Assembly (NCBI GenBank): GCA_007026445.1
Contig: VDMD01000269.1
Span: 1-19,010 of the forward strand
Origin: Schizophyllum amplum
Taxonomy: Eukaryota; Basidiomycota; Agaricomycetes; Agaricales; Schizophyllaceae
Reading direction: 5' to 3'
Length of the DNA stretch: 19,010 nucleotides
Shown here: one piece after another, positions 10,330 through 19,010 of the stretch
Layout of the letters: each line of letters begins with the position of its first letter
Position numbering within the stretch: position 1 is the stretch's first letter
Notes under the pieces: generated by a model
Seen by the model: the letters and a program-made list of their open reading frames with translations, nothing else
The model's database searches: none
Told to the model about the DNA's origin: nothing
Program-made: the position numbers and the translations under genes

Positions 10330-13183
10330 CTACTTCCAAGCTTGGACTGCCGCACCGTAAGACCACGACGTCGCAGCTTGCGAATCGGACAGCGCCCAGT
10401 CACTCGACCAGGCCATGCCCGTGGTAGCGGGGAGCTCTGGAGCGAACTGAGCCACAGGCTGCTGCGTCACTGTGCGAAGAAAGTGATTCATGCTGAAATC
10501 CATGTCAGGGTCGCCGCTCTGCCGGTACACAGCGCTTGGGCTGGGGGAGACATCACCGCCAGAAGACGACAAGCTAGACGCCGGGGACATGTTATGGCCC
10601 ACGTCGGGCCAGATGTAGTGGTTGGGAGGAGTATGTAGTCGCTCTTCGCCTCGCTGCGCGTACATCGTCCCCTTTGGGGAGTCACTGCCTGACCTGGACG
10701 ACCTGTCGTTCTCGCTACTGCGGAGGTGGCGCTTTTCCAGCAGGTTCTCGAGGAAGCGCGAGTACAGCGCTGGCGTATGCCGTTCGTCGAGTGCCACGTC
10801 CTTAGACCCGAGAACGTCGATGAGTCGGTTAACAAGGACGCTATATGGCGTTGCTGGCCGTCATCGAGCAAGGAGCGGAATTTGGGGCGGAGGAGCTGAC
10901 ATCAAGGTCAGCAGAAGAAGCGTCCAAGTGGGGAATTAGCGCACATTGACCAGGAAGGCGGCAGCATAGGCGACGTATAGGAACTGATCTTCCACTGCGT
11001 AGCGCAACAAGCCCGTGTAGTACAGATCATCCAGCAAGGTTTCGATGACGGTCTTGGCCGCGTCGTATGCCTTCTTGAAGATTTCGCAGTCACGTGTCAA
11101 CCCAGGACCGCCTTTCTTCATCGATTGCCTCAGGCCAGCAGCCAGCAGCGTTAGACGCAAGTACGAGACCATTCTGAGTCGAACGTCAGCAAAGAGCCTT
11201 CGACATAAAAGCAGTCATCTACAGGGGTGTCAAGTGCGTCCTATATCGACACGCAGGATGCGCTGTTGTCTGGTGAGCATGATGTACTGGAACGGGACAA
11301 AAAACTTGCGGTTCAGGGTGAGCTGCTGCTCGTATATCTGTTGCCAAGAGTACATCTCTCGGGCCATGCGATCTGTGTGCTCGCAGATAGAAGCCAGAGT
11401 ATCATCCTTCTAGCAGCAAGTCAACGTTCATTGATCTGAATGGAGGCGGCGCTCTCACTCACCTTCGCGATTTGCCATTGCCGTAGACGAAGAATTGAGC
11501 CAACGTAGCCGCACAAATGAATGTCAAAAGGCGTGTTCAAAGGCGATGTCTGATACCAGGTCGTCGAGGTCCTCGCCAAAAAGTCGGCCGGCGTGATCAT
11601 GGCAGGTTTCCCGAGTTGCACGGCGTGCGCGCCGTCGACGCAATAGCAGTGCAGCCACACCCTGGTTCGATTGAGCTGCTCGCGCATGGGGAGCTCCGGT
11701 GACGACGGGCGATCTAGTCCGAGCTCCTGCGCCATCCTGAATGATGTTCAATACGATAGGACAGCTGCAGAGACAGTGTTTACACACCTGACAGCGACGC
11801 CCAGAAACATCCAGCTACGGTCATCGGCAAAGTTCTACCGTTGGGTCAGAGTCATTGCGCGGAGCCGGGTACTAGCAGCCAACATACCCTTTTCGGCATT
11901 GGGTACGTGCCCAAAAGAAGATAAGCTAATACGAGGTGAGCAGGGCAAACAGCGACATGCAGATGAGCGCACCTTGACACGCGTCGACGCTCTTGAAACC
12001 GTCCACCAAAGCCTTCCCAGCCGCGGTACGAGCGAAGGTCATGGCCAGCTCATAAATGTGTCTCCGCGAGTCGTCATATCTGCAAGCAAGTCCGCAAACT
12101 ATGGACAGTCAGGATGGGCGACGGAGGCATGGACTATGCTACTCACTGACGGTGAAGAGGAACTACACCCGCTGTCAACGACGTCCAAAACAGCGGAAGT
12201 ACCGATACTCACTGGACAAGTCCATATCAAGTTCCCAGGGGTGGTGCAGCTCGGGGTCCAGAATGGAGAAGTAGGGGTTGATTCGTTCGAAGAAGCTAAT
12301 CAACAGTGAGAACGACCCTGCGCTTATTGAGGGGCGAAACCTACACATGAAAAAGTTCCTTCACATCCTGTGGATAGAGTTCACAATATCGGACGACGTC
12401 AGGTGCCCTGTGAATATTATTCGTACCGCCTGCATGGTGGGCGTCAGATGCTGAAGAAGCCTCGGATCACCGCCGCGCGCCACCATGTGCGAAGTACGAC
12501 AGACAAGCCATCTCGGCGGCGCCTTCGTCTCCTGTTGGCACCCATCTCGGACGTCGCGACCGTGCCTCGAAAGGAGTGAGGCCTGGCAGCGCGTGGAGTA
12601 CAGGACCATATCAAAGCGCATGTCGTACCTGTGGAGTGAGAGAGGCTGTGGCGTAGGTCCGGCTGCGGCCCAGTCATCCATTCGCGTATCCTCCATCCTC
12701 GCGGATGCGATCGAATTGGAGGAGCAGGCCCTGTATTTCCATGTCCTGATCTTGTGCGCGTTGATCAGTCTTCGTGAGTGCTAAAGAAACGTCAGAAAGG
12801 CATTGAGCCAATCAACATTGGATGACTGACGGCGCAGGTTTGCGCTTCTTGCGAGTGCGAGACATGCATTCATAGCCTCCCGCGATGCATCTCTGACAAG
12901 CAGAGCGCCAGCCCCGAATTCGCAGCGAACCTAGCAGGGTAAGCACACATATAGTAACAGGTTTCAAGTCAACGACGTACTTTGAGGGACTTGCAGTGTA
13001 CGCATGCGCCCGAGCTGCACGATGGTCAGGCTAACGGAAGAGGCTGCTCGCTCCACACAAGGTCACGAACGCTTTGGTGCCAACACGCGATCGACCATAG
13101 GACTTGATTATAGGCTTCACGTCCTCCTCCTCCGTGTAGTCCGAGTCCGCCAGCTTGAATGCTCTTGCATGGGATGTGTCCAT
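10330..13183 (-). CDS. Zn2Cys6 fungal transcription factor with Fungal_trans domain (frame broken)
   Basis: Nuclear, fungus-specific transcription factor of about 720 residues; target unknown. An acidic N-terminus (DYTEEEDVKPIIKS) leads to a binuclear zinc cluster, CVHCKSLKVRC (about 42-52) then CQRCIAGGYEC (about 61-71), with the usual C-x2-C-x6-C spacing in each half, followed by a basic RTRKKRK and a short coil (QDMEIQGLLLQFDRIRE). The Fungal_trans region includes FFERINPYFSILDPELHHP, CQAYLLLGTYPMP, DRSWMFLGVAVRMAQELGL and LNRTRVWLHCYCVDG. The C-terminus is Ser/Pro-rich and ends YGAAVQAWK. Exons read as 13183-13071, 13014-12981, 12930-12831, 12780-12629, 12582-12427, 12367-12347, 12295-12213, 12171-12147, 12098-11973, 11925-11888, 11834-11788, 11736-11463, 11409-11223, 11173-10945 and 10895-10330; the fourth and fifth are uncertain. 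Inferred frame breaks lie near 12900, 12767, 12678, 12470, 12352, 12160, 11240 and 10833. The ATG at 13183 has G at -3 and +4. Confidence 0.88.
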
Positions 13184-13325
13184 GACGGCGGAAGCATAGG
13201 GAGCGGTGGTCCTTGCAGTCGGAGCTAGGCTGCCCTGCAAAGGGGAGGAGCAAGAGAGGCCAGTCCGACGATGACCGGGCATATGGGTAATGAACATGGA
13301 TGATAGACACCGCAATATAAGGTTC

Positions 13326-13365
13326 CTGTGAGCGCTCAATCAAGAAGAGCGCACGGGCCACTCAC
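13326..13365 (-). other. Probable 5'-UTR intron of the transcription factor gene
   Basis: On the minus strand the sequence reads CACTG, then GTGAGT..., then CTCACAG followed by GAACC, a good fungal donor and acceptor 40 nt apart. It lies between the TATA box at 13452-13459 and the ATG at 13183, so it would be a leader intron. It is short compared with the coding introns (mostly 45-60 nt), so confidence is moderate. Confidence 0.4.
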
Positions 13366-13451
13366 CAGTGAGGGTCCGACAGTCAGAGGGGAGGGTCAAC
13401 GAGCCGCACAAGTAGTGGGATATCCGCGAAGCAGACGCTTGAACACAGGTG

Positions 13452-13459
13452 TTTATATA
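13452..13459 (-). promoter_or_regulatory. TATA box of the transcription factor gene
   Basis: TATATAAA on the minus strand, about 270 nt upstream of the ATG at 13183. A start site about 30 nt downstream would give a leader of roughly 240 nt, shortened by the probable intron at 13365-13326. The match to the TATA consensus is perfect; its use is inferred. Confidence 0.45.
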
Positions 13460-16400
13460 CATATGCGAAGCTAGACGGAGGCAAGCTGCCGCTGACATGC
13501 CGAGGGAGGCAGACGCCCAAGGGCCGCTCAGCACGGTGCTGCGACATGAGATCTTGATTGATATCGGTGATGGACGAGGGAAGCTGTACGGCATGTAGGC
13601 CCGTCTGCCCGACTTGTTAGTTGTTACGGAACCTGCATATGACCGAATGGGAAGACCGACTCGAATTGATACCGGGTTGTCATTGTAGCAGATTGTCCGG
13701 GATTGGATGATTCCCAGCGCCTACAGAAAGTTTGGCGCCCATTGCGTTCGCGCAGCTGGCAGTCAGTGCCCCGCTTGTGCGCGCGAGAAGCTGTGTTCCA
13801 TTCAGTGTCACTCCTTCTGGTTGCGGCTCACCTGCACCAAAGCACCTTGCGAAATTGCCCACACTCACGACTCCCGCCATCGGCGGTGAGAATGAATTCA
13901 GAACCTAGGCCATCACAACACATCGTGACTGAAGTCATAGCTGTGCGATTATCACGGTCAGCGCACGGGCCAGGCAAAGAAGTGACACGTTACCCTGGGC
14001 ATGCTAGATAAATCCGTCAATAAAGTACATGGCTCTCAGCGAGGGGGGGTCCGCTCATGTGTGACTTTGCCCAGCGATATGGTGCGAGAGGAAAGGGACG
14101 CAGGGAACGGTTTAACGGAACCAGATTGCGTGACCGATCTACTCATCAATCGGGGCGCACGCGGGCGACAGAACGTGGGTACATCCGGCGGCAAATTGCC
14201 CGAGTCACGTCGACGAAGTTTAAGTTGAACTTTGGCTGCTGTCGTTGCAAATCCTCGCCGGGTCGTTATGCGATTCGGAATTTCCCTATAGTTCTGCTGG
14301 TCATCGGATGGGACATAACAGTCGAATCCGGAGCAACATACTCGACTCGCAGTTGCCGCGTCAACTTCGTCTGTATGGGAGGCGCTCTAGAGGCAAGCAG
14401 TTGATCGCCCTATAAATGCCGCTCAACCTGGAATCAGTAAGATGTTCAATAGCTTCGACCAAACTTGCAATCGTGACTTGACGCTAGCACTGACTTGTCT
14501 TGCCGCCCCACACGTCGACGACAGACTCAGATGTTGCATCGTCGCGTCTAGTCCTGTGACAGATCAGCGGCTCTCCACAGAAGACGGGTGGTTAGGATAG
14601 TGTGAACCCAGCACATATCGTTTGAAGCGCCGTCCGATATCTCCATAGGAGAGCAATTCACTCACTGAGTTCGATATTTTCCTATCTCGATATCAGATGA
14701 GGGAGCGTCACTGAAGCGCAGAAGGCGATGTTCTGGGAAGTTGAAAAGTGGTGGCGATGGGAAGGCCTTCGCTGGACATCCGGAGATACGGTCGGATGCA
14801 TGTCCCACCACCATAGGCGTTCCCATCTGGCTTGCATTGCTGACGAACGCCCCCGAATGGCATGGATGTTGACGTTGAGTAGTGATGCAACGTCACCCCG
14901 CTTGTGGCAGCACAATATTGTCGTGCTAAGTTGCAGATCACTATGTTTAGTGGTACCAACGGGTTACTGATCCGTAGCAGTACAGACTACCGCTCACTCT
15001 CAATCATCGCCACGGACGGACCACGAGATTCGCATGTTTGCTGCTGCCGGAGACAGATTAGAAGTGAATTTCTTCATAGAGTTGCTCACGGTGCGCACCA
15101 GACATACAAATGCACTTAAGAAAGGGTGCCCGTAGTGCGAGGAGGCTCCCATGGCTAGTGGAAGAACGCTCGGCAGAAGGGCGCATATAAATGCGACGCG
15201 CAGAGTGTCCAGGTATCCTTCGTCCCAGGGCAAATATATCTCAACAGCGAAGTGCATCGGCAGCTTGAAGTGAAGCTGAGTAGAACACAGGATAGCCTGC
15301 CAAGACTCGTCGTTCGGTATGCCGGGGCAAAATCCATCTGTCAAGCGAAAGACCAAAATCAACAATAGCATGTACGCGGACAGCGTGTGGGTCTACCTGT
15401 TGACTTGTGTGATCGACGGTGACGCCAGTAGTGCCGGAGACAAGTAGGGGACACGTAGCAATGCAAGCCATTGACCAGCGCTTATACATCGAGTTGGCGT
15501 CTATTGAGATGTGGCTCAGTCGCGAATGTCCCAATGATTGCCACGACGAGGAGACGAATCACCTCAATCCGCCACTACTGTACCAATTGGCACACGAATC
15601 TCGGCCACCGACTCGGCTGACATGCAACTTCGTGGTTCCTGACACAGAACAGCACAGCGAACGAAGTGAGTACGCAACTCGCCGCGGCGCGTCTCTTGCG
15701 ATTCCAGAATTCCTGACGCATTTGCGGCCGAGAAAAATATTCTCAAATCGCAACAGCACATGCTCCCAGATACGGCCTGAGGGATTGGTAGCAAATCAAG
15801 ACCATGTCCGCGGCGCTCGACATTGCTTGGAGACCGACGGCAACATCCGGCAGAACTGACGCATGGGCGACAATAGGCAATCGGGCTGCAGTCGTCAGTA
15901 TCTAGATATGATCTATCAGCCAGGTCCCAGTATGCCGAAGCTAATGTTGCGCACCCGCGTTGCTTCTGACCCCTTCTGGCCCCCGTGGTCTCCTCCGTGT
16001 GTGCCCGTCCGGCGAAAGCCGTTGCGCGTGGGTAAGGCGCTAAGGTCGGATGAGAAGCGACATGGATTGACCACTATTCTGGATGGCCAGGCGCCCACCC
16101 CCGTCTGTGAGCGATGCTTCACCCTAGAAAGCCTTCTTCATGTTCTGGTGATAGATGGGCAGGCCGATGTGCGCGGCATGAATTTGAAGGGTCGCCGTCT
16201 GCAGGCAGCACACTTTTATCGCGAGAATAGCTGGAGCGGCCAAGCCTGGTACAGTCATTCATACGAAAAGCCAACAGGGAGGTCAACTCGTCGCAGCTAT
16301 ATTGGTCGGCATAACAGAGCAGCTCTCGGGAAAGCCTCCCCTGAGTCCTGACCCGTGACCCAAGCTTCGTGTTGGCACCTGGACGCAGGGTAAGCCAAAA

Positions 16401-17347
16401 CTGTCCATAAATAAGCAGGAACAGTACTGTACACACCGATGGGCGCTGACGATGAGCTGTAGGCTTCCAGTGGAATCTGACATATTGAGGATCGAGCCGA
16501 GGTCCCGAGGCTCAGTAGTCAGTCTGCGTGCCAGGACGAAGGTGTTGTATACGCGATCACTGACTTCATCGAATCTGGGTCAAGGATAGGCCCTCATCTC
16601 TGGCGACATGAGTCGGCCCTGTATCCGCCAGTCTTTACAGAGCATGCAATGTAATTATAAGCCTGATGACGGTTCGGCGCGCAGGCGTAGAACTCACCTC
16701 ACTATTGATGGCTTTGGGTACGCGGGGACAAGGATCAGTGCCGTCTCACAGCTTCAGGATCCCGCAAAGGAGCTTGTGATAGGGATACTGGGGCCTTACA
16801 GACGAAGATAGGTCCTTAGGTGAGCCTTCGCGCTACTGGAGCTGGGCGTCGTCGAGCGGGTGTTCCAGCGCCCAGGGATGAGAAGAACGGACCAGTACGC
16901 GCTCTTAGCCGAGTGGTGGAGTACCAGAGCCACCCCGGAGCTCGCTCATCCAGCCATAAAGTTGGCGACATGTCGGTCTTGTGACGGGATACTTCCTACA
17001 GTTTTTGACTCGTCCGCAAGGTGTTCTGAGTCGGTCCGATGCTTGTGAGGCCAAAACTCGAGCGTTACAGTGCGAGTCACTCTTCATGCTCAATGTTGTG
17101 GTGGTCTTCGTGCCACCCATTGAACAGCAGGCGACCATCCAGGCGGAGGGGGCTCGCTGCTGAGGACAAACGTTGTGTTTGCTGTTGTTGCAGATGGCCG
17201 TCGCTGTTCGACCGTGACCAACCGTCACGCGCCGCCCGAAACCACAGCTGATCGATTCGCACAGCGCGCTCCCAACATCACCGCCGACGACGGCCAAACG
17301 CTTTCCACATCGTCGTTGGCATTGTCGAAGCTGTTGTACGACCCATC
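13460..17347. other. 3.9-kb region with no resolved gene
   Basis: No frame on either strand gives a family I recognise, and no single frame stays open for more than about 165 codons. Some minus-strand stretches look coding: 15337-15198 (with LHFKLPMHFAVEIYLPWDEG), about 16199-16137 (IHAAHIGLPIYHQNMKKAF) and about 14870-14680 (MGTPMVVGHASDRI, then PLFNFPEHRLLRFSD). Short introns with proper GT and AG ends can be drawn beside some of them, but I could not chain them into one product. Frame breaks like those in the flanking genes would prevent this. The last 250 nt should hold the PP2A B56 promoter, including an inverted repeat CGTGAC (17213-17218) and GTCACG (17224-17229). Confidence 0.4.
15198..15337 (-). 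CDS. Candidate exon of an unidentified minus-strand gene
   Basis: On the minus strand, a plausible intron (15396-15338; GTAGAC donor, TTGAC branch, CAG acceptor, 59 nt) leads into a stretch open in one frame for more than 120 codons. Its translation includes GFCPGIPNDESWQAI and LHFKLPMHFAVEIYLPWDEG. The composition and G/C-ending codons look coding. A possible donor at 15197 (GTCGCA) and acceptor CTAG about 45 nt on would give a short C-terminal exon. I do not recognise the protein; overlapping frames are also open, so this is tentative. Confidence 0.25.
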
Positions 17348-19010
17348 ATGAAGAGTCTCAAGAAGTTTTCCGTGCGTCGTATCCCGTCAATCTTCGTCCA
17401 GACAGACCACTGACATGCTGCCTATATCCAGCTCAAAAAGACCTCCAGGATTCGACGGGTTCGAAGAGCAAGGAGTCCAAGTCATCGTCTTCGTCGTCGT
17501 ACAATAGCTCCGCGTCTTCCGCCGCAAACGCGGCTCCGCCTCCCCCGCCCAAGCCGCTTCCGCAGCCTGGTGCGAATGGCACGAATGTCGGTGCTGGGAC
17601 ACTCGTTATCCTCCGCCTCATCCACCGCATCGTCGGCGCGTTCCGGCTCTCCTGCAGCGCATCTTCCATTGGTAGGGGCGCCACGCAGGCGACGGTTCTG
17701 CAGCCCCTTCCCATAGTGGTCGTTAGCCCTGATGCAGCCGGAGACGGCCATCGCCTTGGTGTTGGCGGCAAGGACGCCGGCCCGGCCCCGGAGGCGCTGC
17801 CGACACCTCCGCGTAACACAACCCTGAACCGTCTTCCGCGCCGGACCTAAGGACACGATCCCCATTGTGGGCAAGCCACGAGGAAGGCAAAGGAGCAGTC
17901 GGTTTGTCGTCACGGAGAAGGTTGAGATTGGAGCGCCTTCCCGCCTTTGCTGGTGCGTATCTAGCATACTTCTTCGACCAATGCATCGCTCACGGCGTCG
18001 TGAAACACCGCCAAACGAACGCCCAAGCTTGTTCCGTTAGGAAGCTTCACCAGTGTCGGGTGCTTTTCGACTTCAATGACGCTAGTGCGAGCTTCGTGGC
18101 AAGCAGGATCAAGGCTCAAACCCTTCACGAGATGCTGGAGTACATCACCACCCAGCGTGGTGTTATCACCGGAGAACGTATACCCAGAGGTGGTCAATAT
18201 GGTTGCGTTCGTCGCTTCAGATCGTCCGTCCGCTACATATACGGCTTTCAGTTTGCTACCAACCTCTTCCGCTCCATACCCCCGCCGGTGAATCCCACTG
18301 GCGATGCTTTCGACCCTGAAGAAGACGAAACCTGTCCTGGAGCTTGCCTGGCCGCATCTCCAGATCGTCTATGAATTCTTCCTGCGTTTCGTCGAGAGCC
18401 CCGACTTCAACACGAATATGGCCAAGCGCTACATCGACCAATCTTTTGTCCTCAATCTCCTGGAGCTCTTCGACTCAGAAGACCCTCGCGAGCGCGACTT
18501 CCTCAAGACTACCCTTCATCGTATCTATGGCAAGTTCCTCAACCTGCGCGCCTTCATTCGCCGGTCTATCAACAACGTCTTCTTCCACTTCGTATACGAG
18601 ACCGAGCGTCACAACGGCGTCGCGGAACTGCTCGAGATCCTCGGCTCGATCATTAACGGCTTCGCGTTGCCGCTCAAGGAAGAGCACAAGATCTTCCTGA
18701 CGCGAGTGCTCATCCCGCTACACAAGGTCAAGTCGCTGTCCCTGTATCATCCGCAGCTGGCCTACTGTGTGGTGCAATTCTTGGAGAAGGACCCGGGCCT
18801 AGCGGAAGAGGTCATGGTCGGCTTGTTGAAGTACTGGCCGAAGGTGAACTCGCCGAAGGAGGTCATGTTCTTGAACGAGGTGGAGGAGGTCCTCGACGTC
18901 ACAGATCCTGCGGAGTTCCAGAAGATCCAGGTCCCGCTGTTCACGCAACTTGCCCGGTGCATCAACAGCCAGCACTTCCAGGTGGCTGAGCGGGCGCTCC
19001 TTTACTGGAA
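17348..19010 (+). CDS. RTS1: PP2A B56/B' regulatory subunit, N-terminal and central part (3' end outside window; 5' half frame broken)
   Basis: Regulatory B56 subunit that directs protein phosphatase 2A to its substrates (yeast Rts1, fission yeast Par1). The start is the ATG at 17348 (A at -3). A Ser/Pro-rich N-terminal region ([15 protein letters not shown], then Ser and Pro runs) precedes PIVGKPR and [12 protein letters not shown]. The conserved HEAT-repeat core follows: [70 protein letters not shown], then an unbroken frame from about 18331 through [37 protein letters not shown] and [13 protein letters not shown] to the window end. Introns are 17372-17431, 17953-about 18002 (no AG before the next exon) and 18202-18251. 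Frame breaks are inferred near 17437, 17590, 17690, 17837, 17930, 18001, 18034, 18171 and 18329: about nine in 900 nt, none in the final 680 nt. Family identity is certain. Confidence 0.95.

Noticed and set aside
13680..13915. Minus-strand segment with GSEFILTADGGS, resembling the end of a short-chain dehydrogenase
   Set aside because: No TGxxxGIG, NNAG or YxxxK motif could be found upstream on the same strand, even allowing frame changes.
14820..14870. MPFGGV on the minus strand, as near the C-terminus of aldehyde dehydrogenases
   Set aside because: The residues that follow do not fit the family, and no catalytic Cys or Glu block is seen upstream.
15863..16351. Plus-strand 162-codon frame, the longest plus-strand frame in the unresolved region
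   Set aside because: No family signature and ordinary third-position use; the minus strand has a more coding-like stretch across part of it.

Overview
The window is nuclear DNA from a filamentous basidiomycete, most likely an Agaricomycete close to the polypores. The evidence is: very short introns (about 40-60 nt) with CTGAC/CTAAC-like branch sites; GC-rich third codon positions; and a fungal Zn2Cys6 regulator with the Fungal_trans type of middle domain. No bacterial, viral or organellar gene was seen, and no tRNA, rRNA or CRISPR array.

Layout. (1) 3-797 (+): 3' part of an SPF45/RBM17-type splicing factor (G-patch plus UHM). (2) 798-3912: gene-poor, with a hairpin array, a pair of 24-nt inverted repeats 1.4 kb apart that may bound a small transposable element, a cluster of GGCCTAA motifs, and one cryptic small ORF with a good splice donor. 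(3) 6385-3913 (-): complete 12-exon gene for the mitochondrial succinate dehydrogenase flavoprotein subunit. (4) 9270-6610 (-): 9-exon TBC-domain Rab GTPase-activating protein, TBC1D5-like. (5) 13183-10330 (-): about 15-exon Zn2Cys6 transcription factor, with a TATA box and a probable 5'-UTR intron upstream. (6) 13460-17347: about 4 kb where no gene could be resolved, although coding-like stretches exist on the minus strand. (7) 17348-19010 (+): 5' part of a PP2A B56/B' regulatory subunit, running off the window. The genes are ordinary housekeeping and regulatory genes with no pathway link visible between them; this is not a gene cluster.

The main unusual result concerns the reading frames. 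SDH1, the 3' two thirds of the TBC gene, and the last 680 nt of the PP2A gene are perfectly in frame. SPF45, the 5' third of the TBC gene, the transcription factor and the 5' half of the PP2A gene are broken by about 20 single-base insertions or deletions. These mostly lengthen or shorten a short run of one base, while splice sites and the encoded residues on both sides stay conserved. Four unrelated genes, several expected to be essential, are hit, and I found no clear stop codon caused by substitution. Uncorrected sequencing or assembly error in patches is therefore more likely than four pseudogenes. The same effect may hide a gene in 13460-17347.

I did not find convincing evidence of a new biological system. 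Exon boundaries come from reading frame, splice motifs and remembered family conservation, not from alignment.
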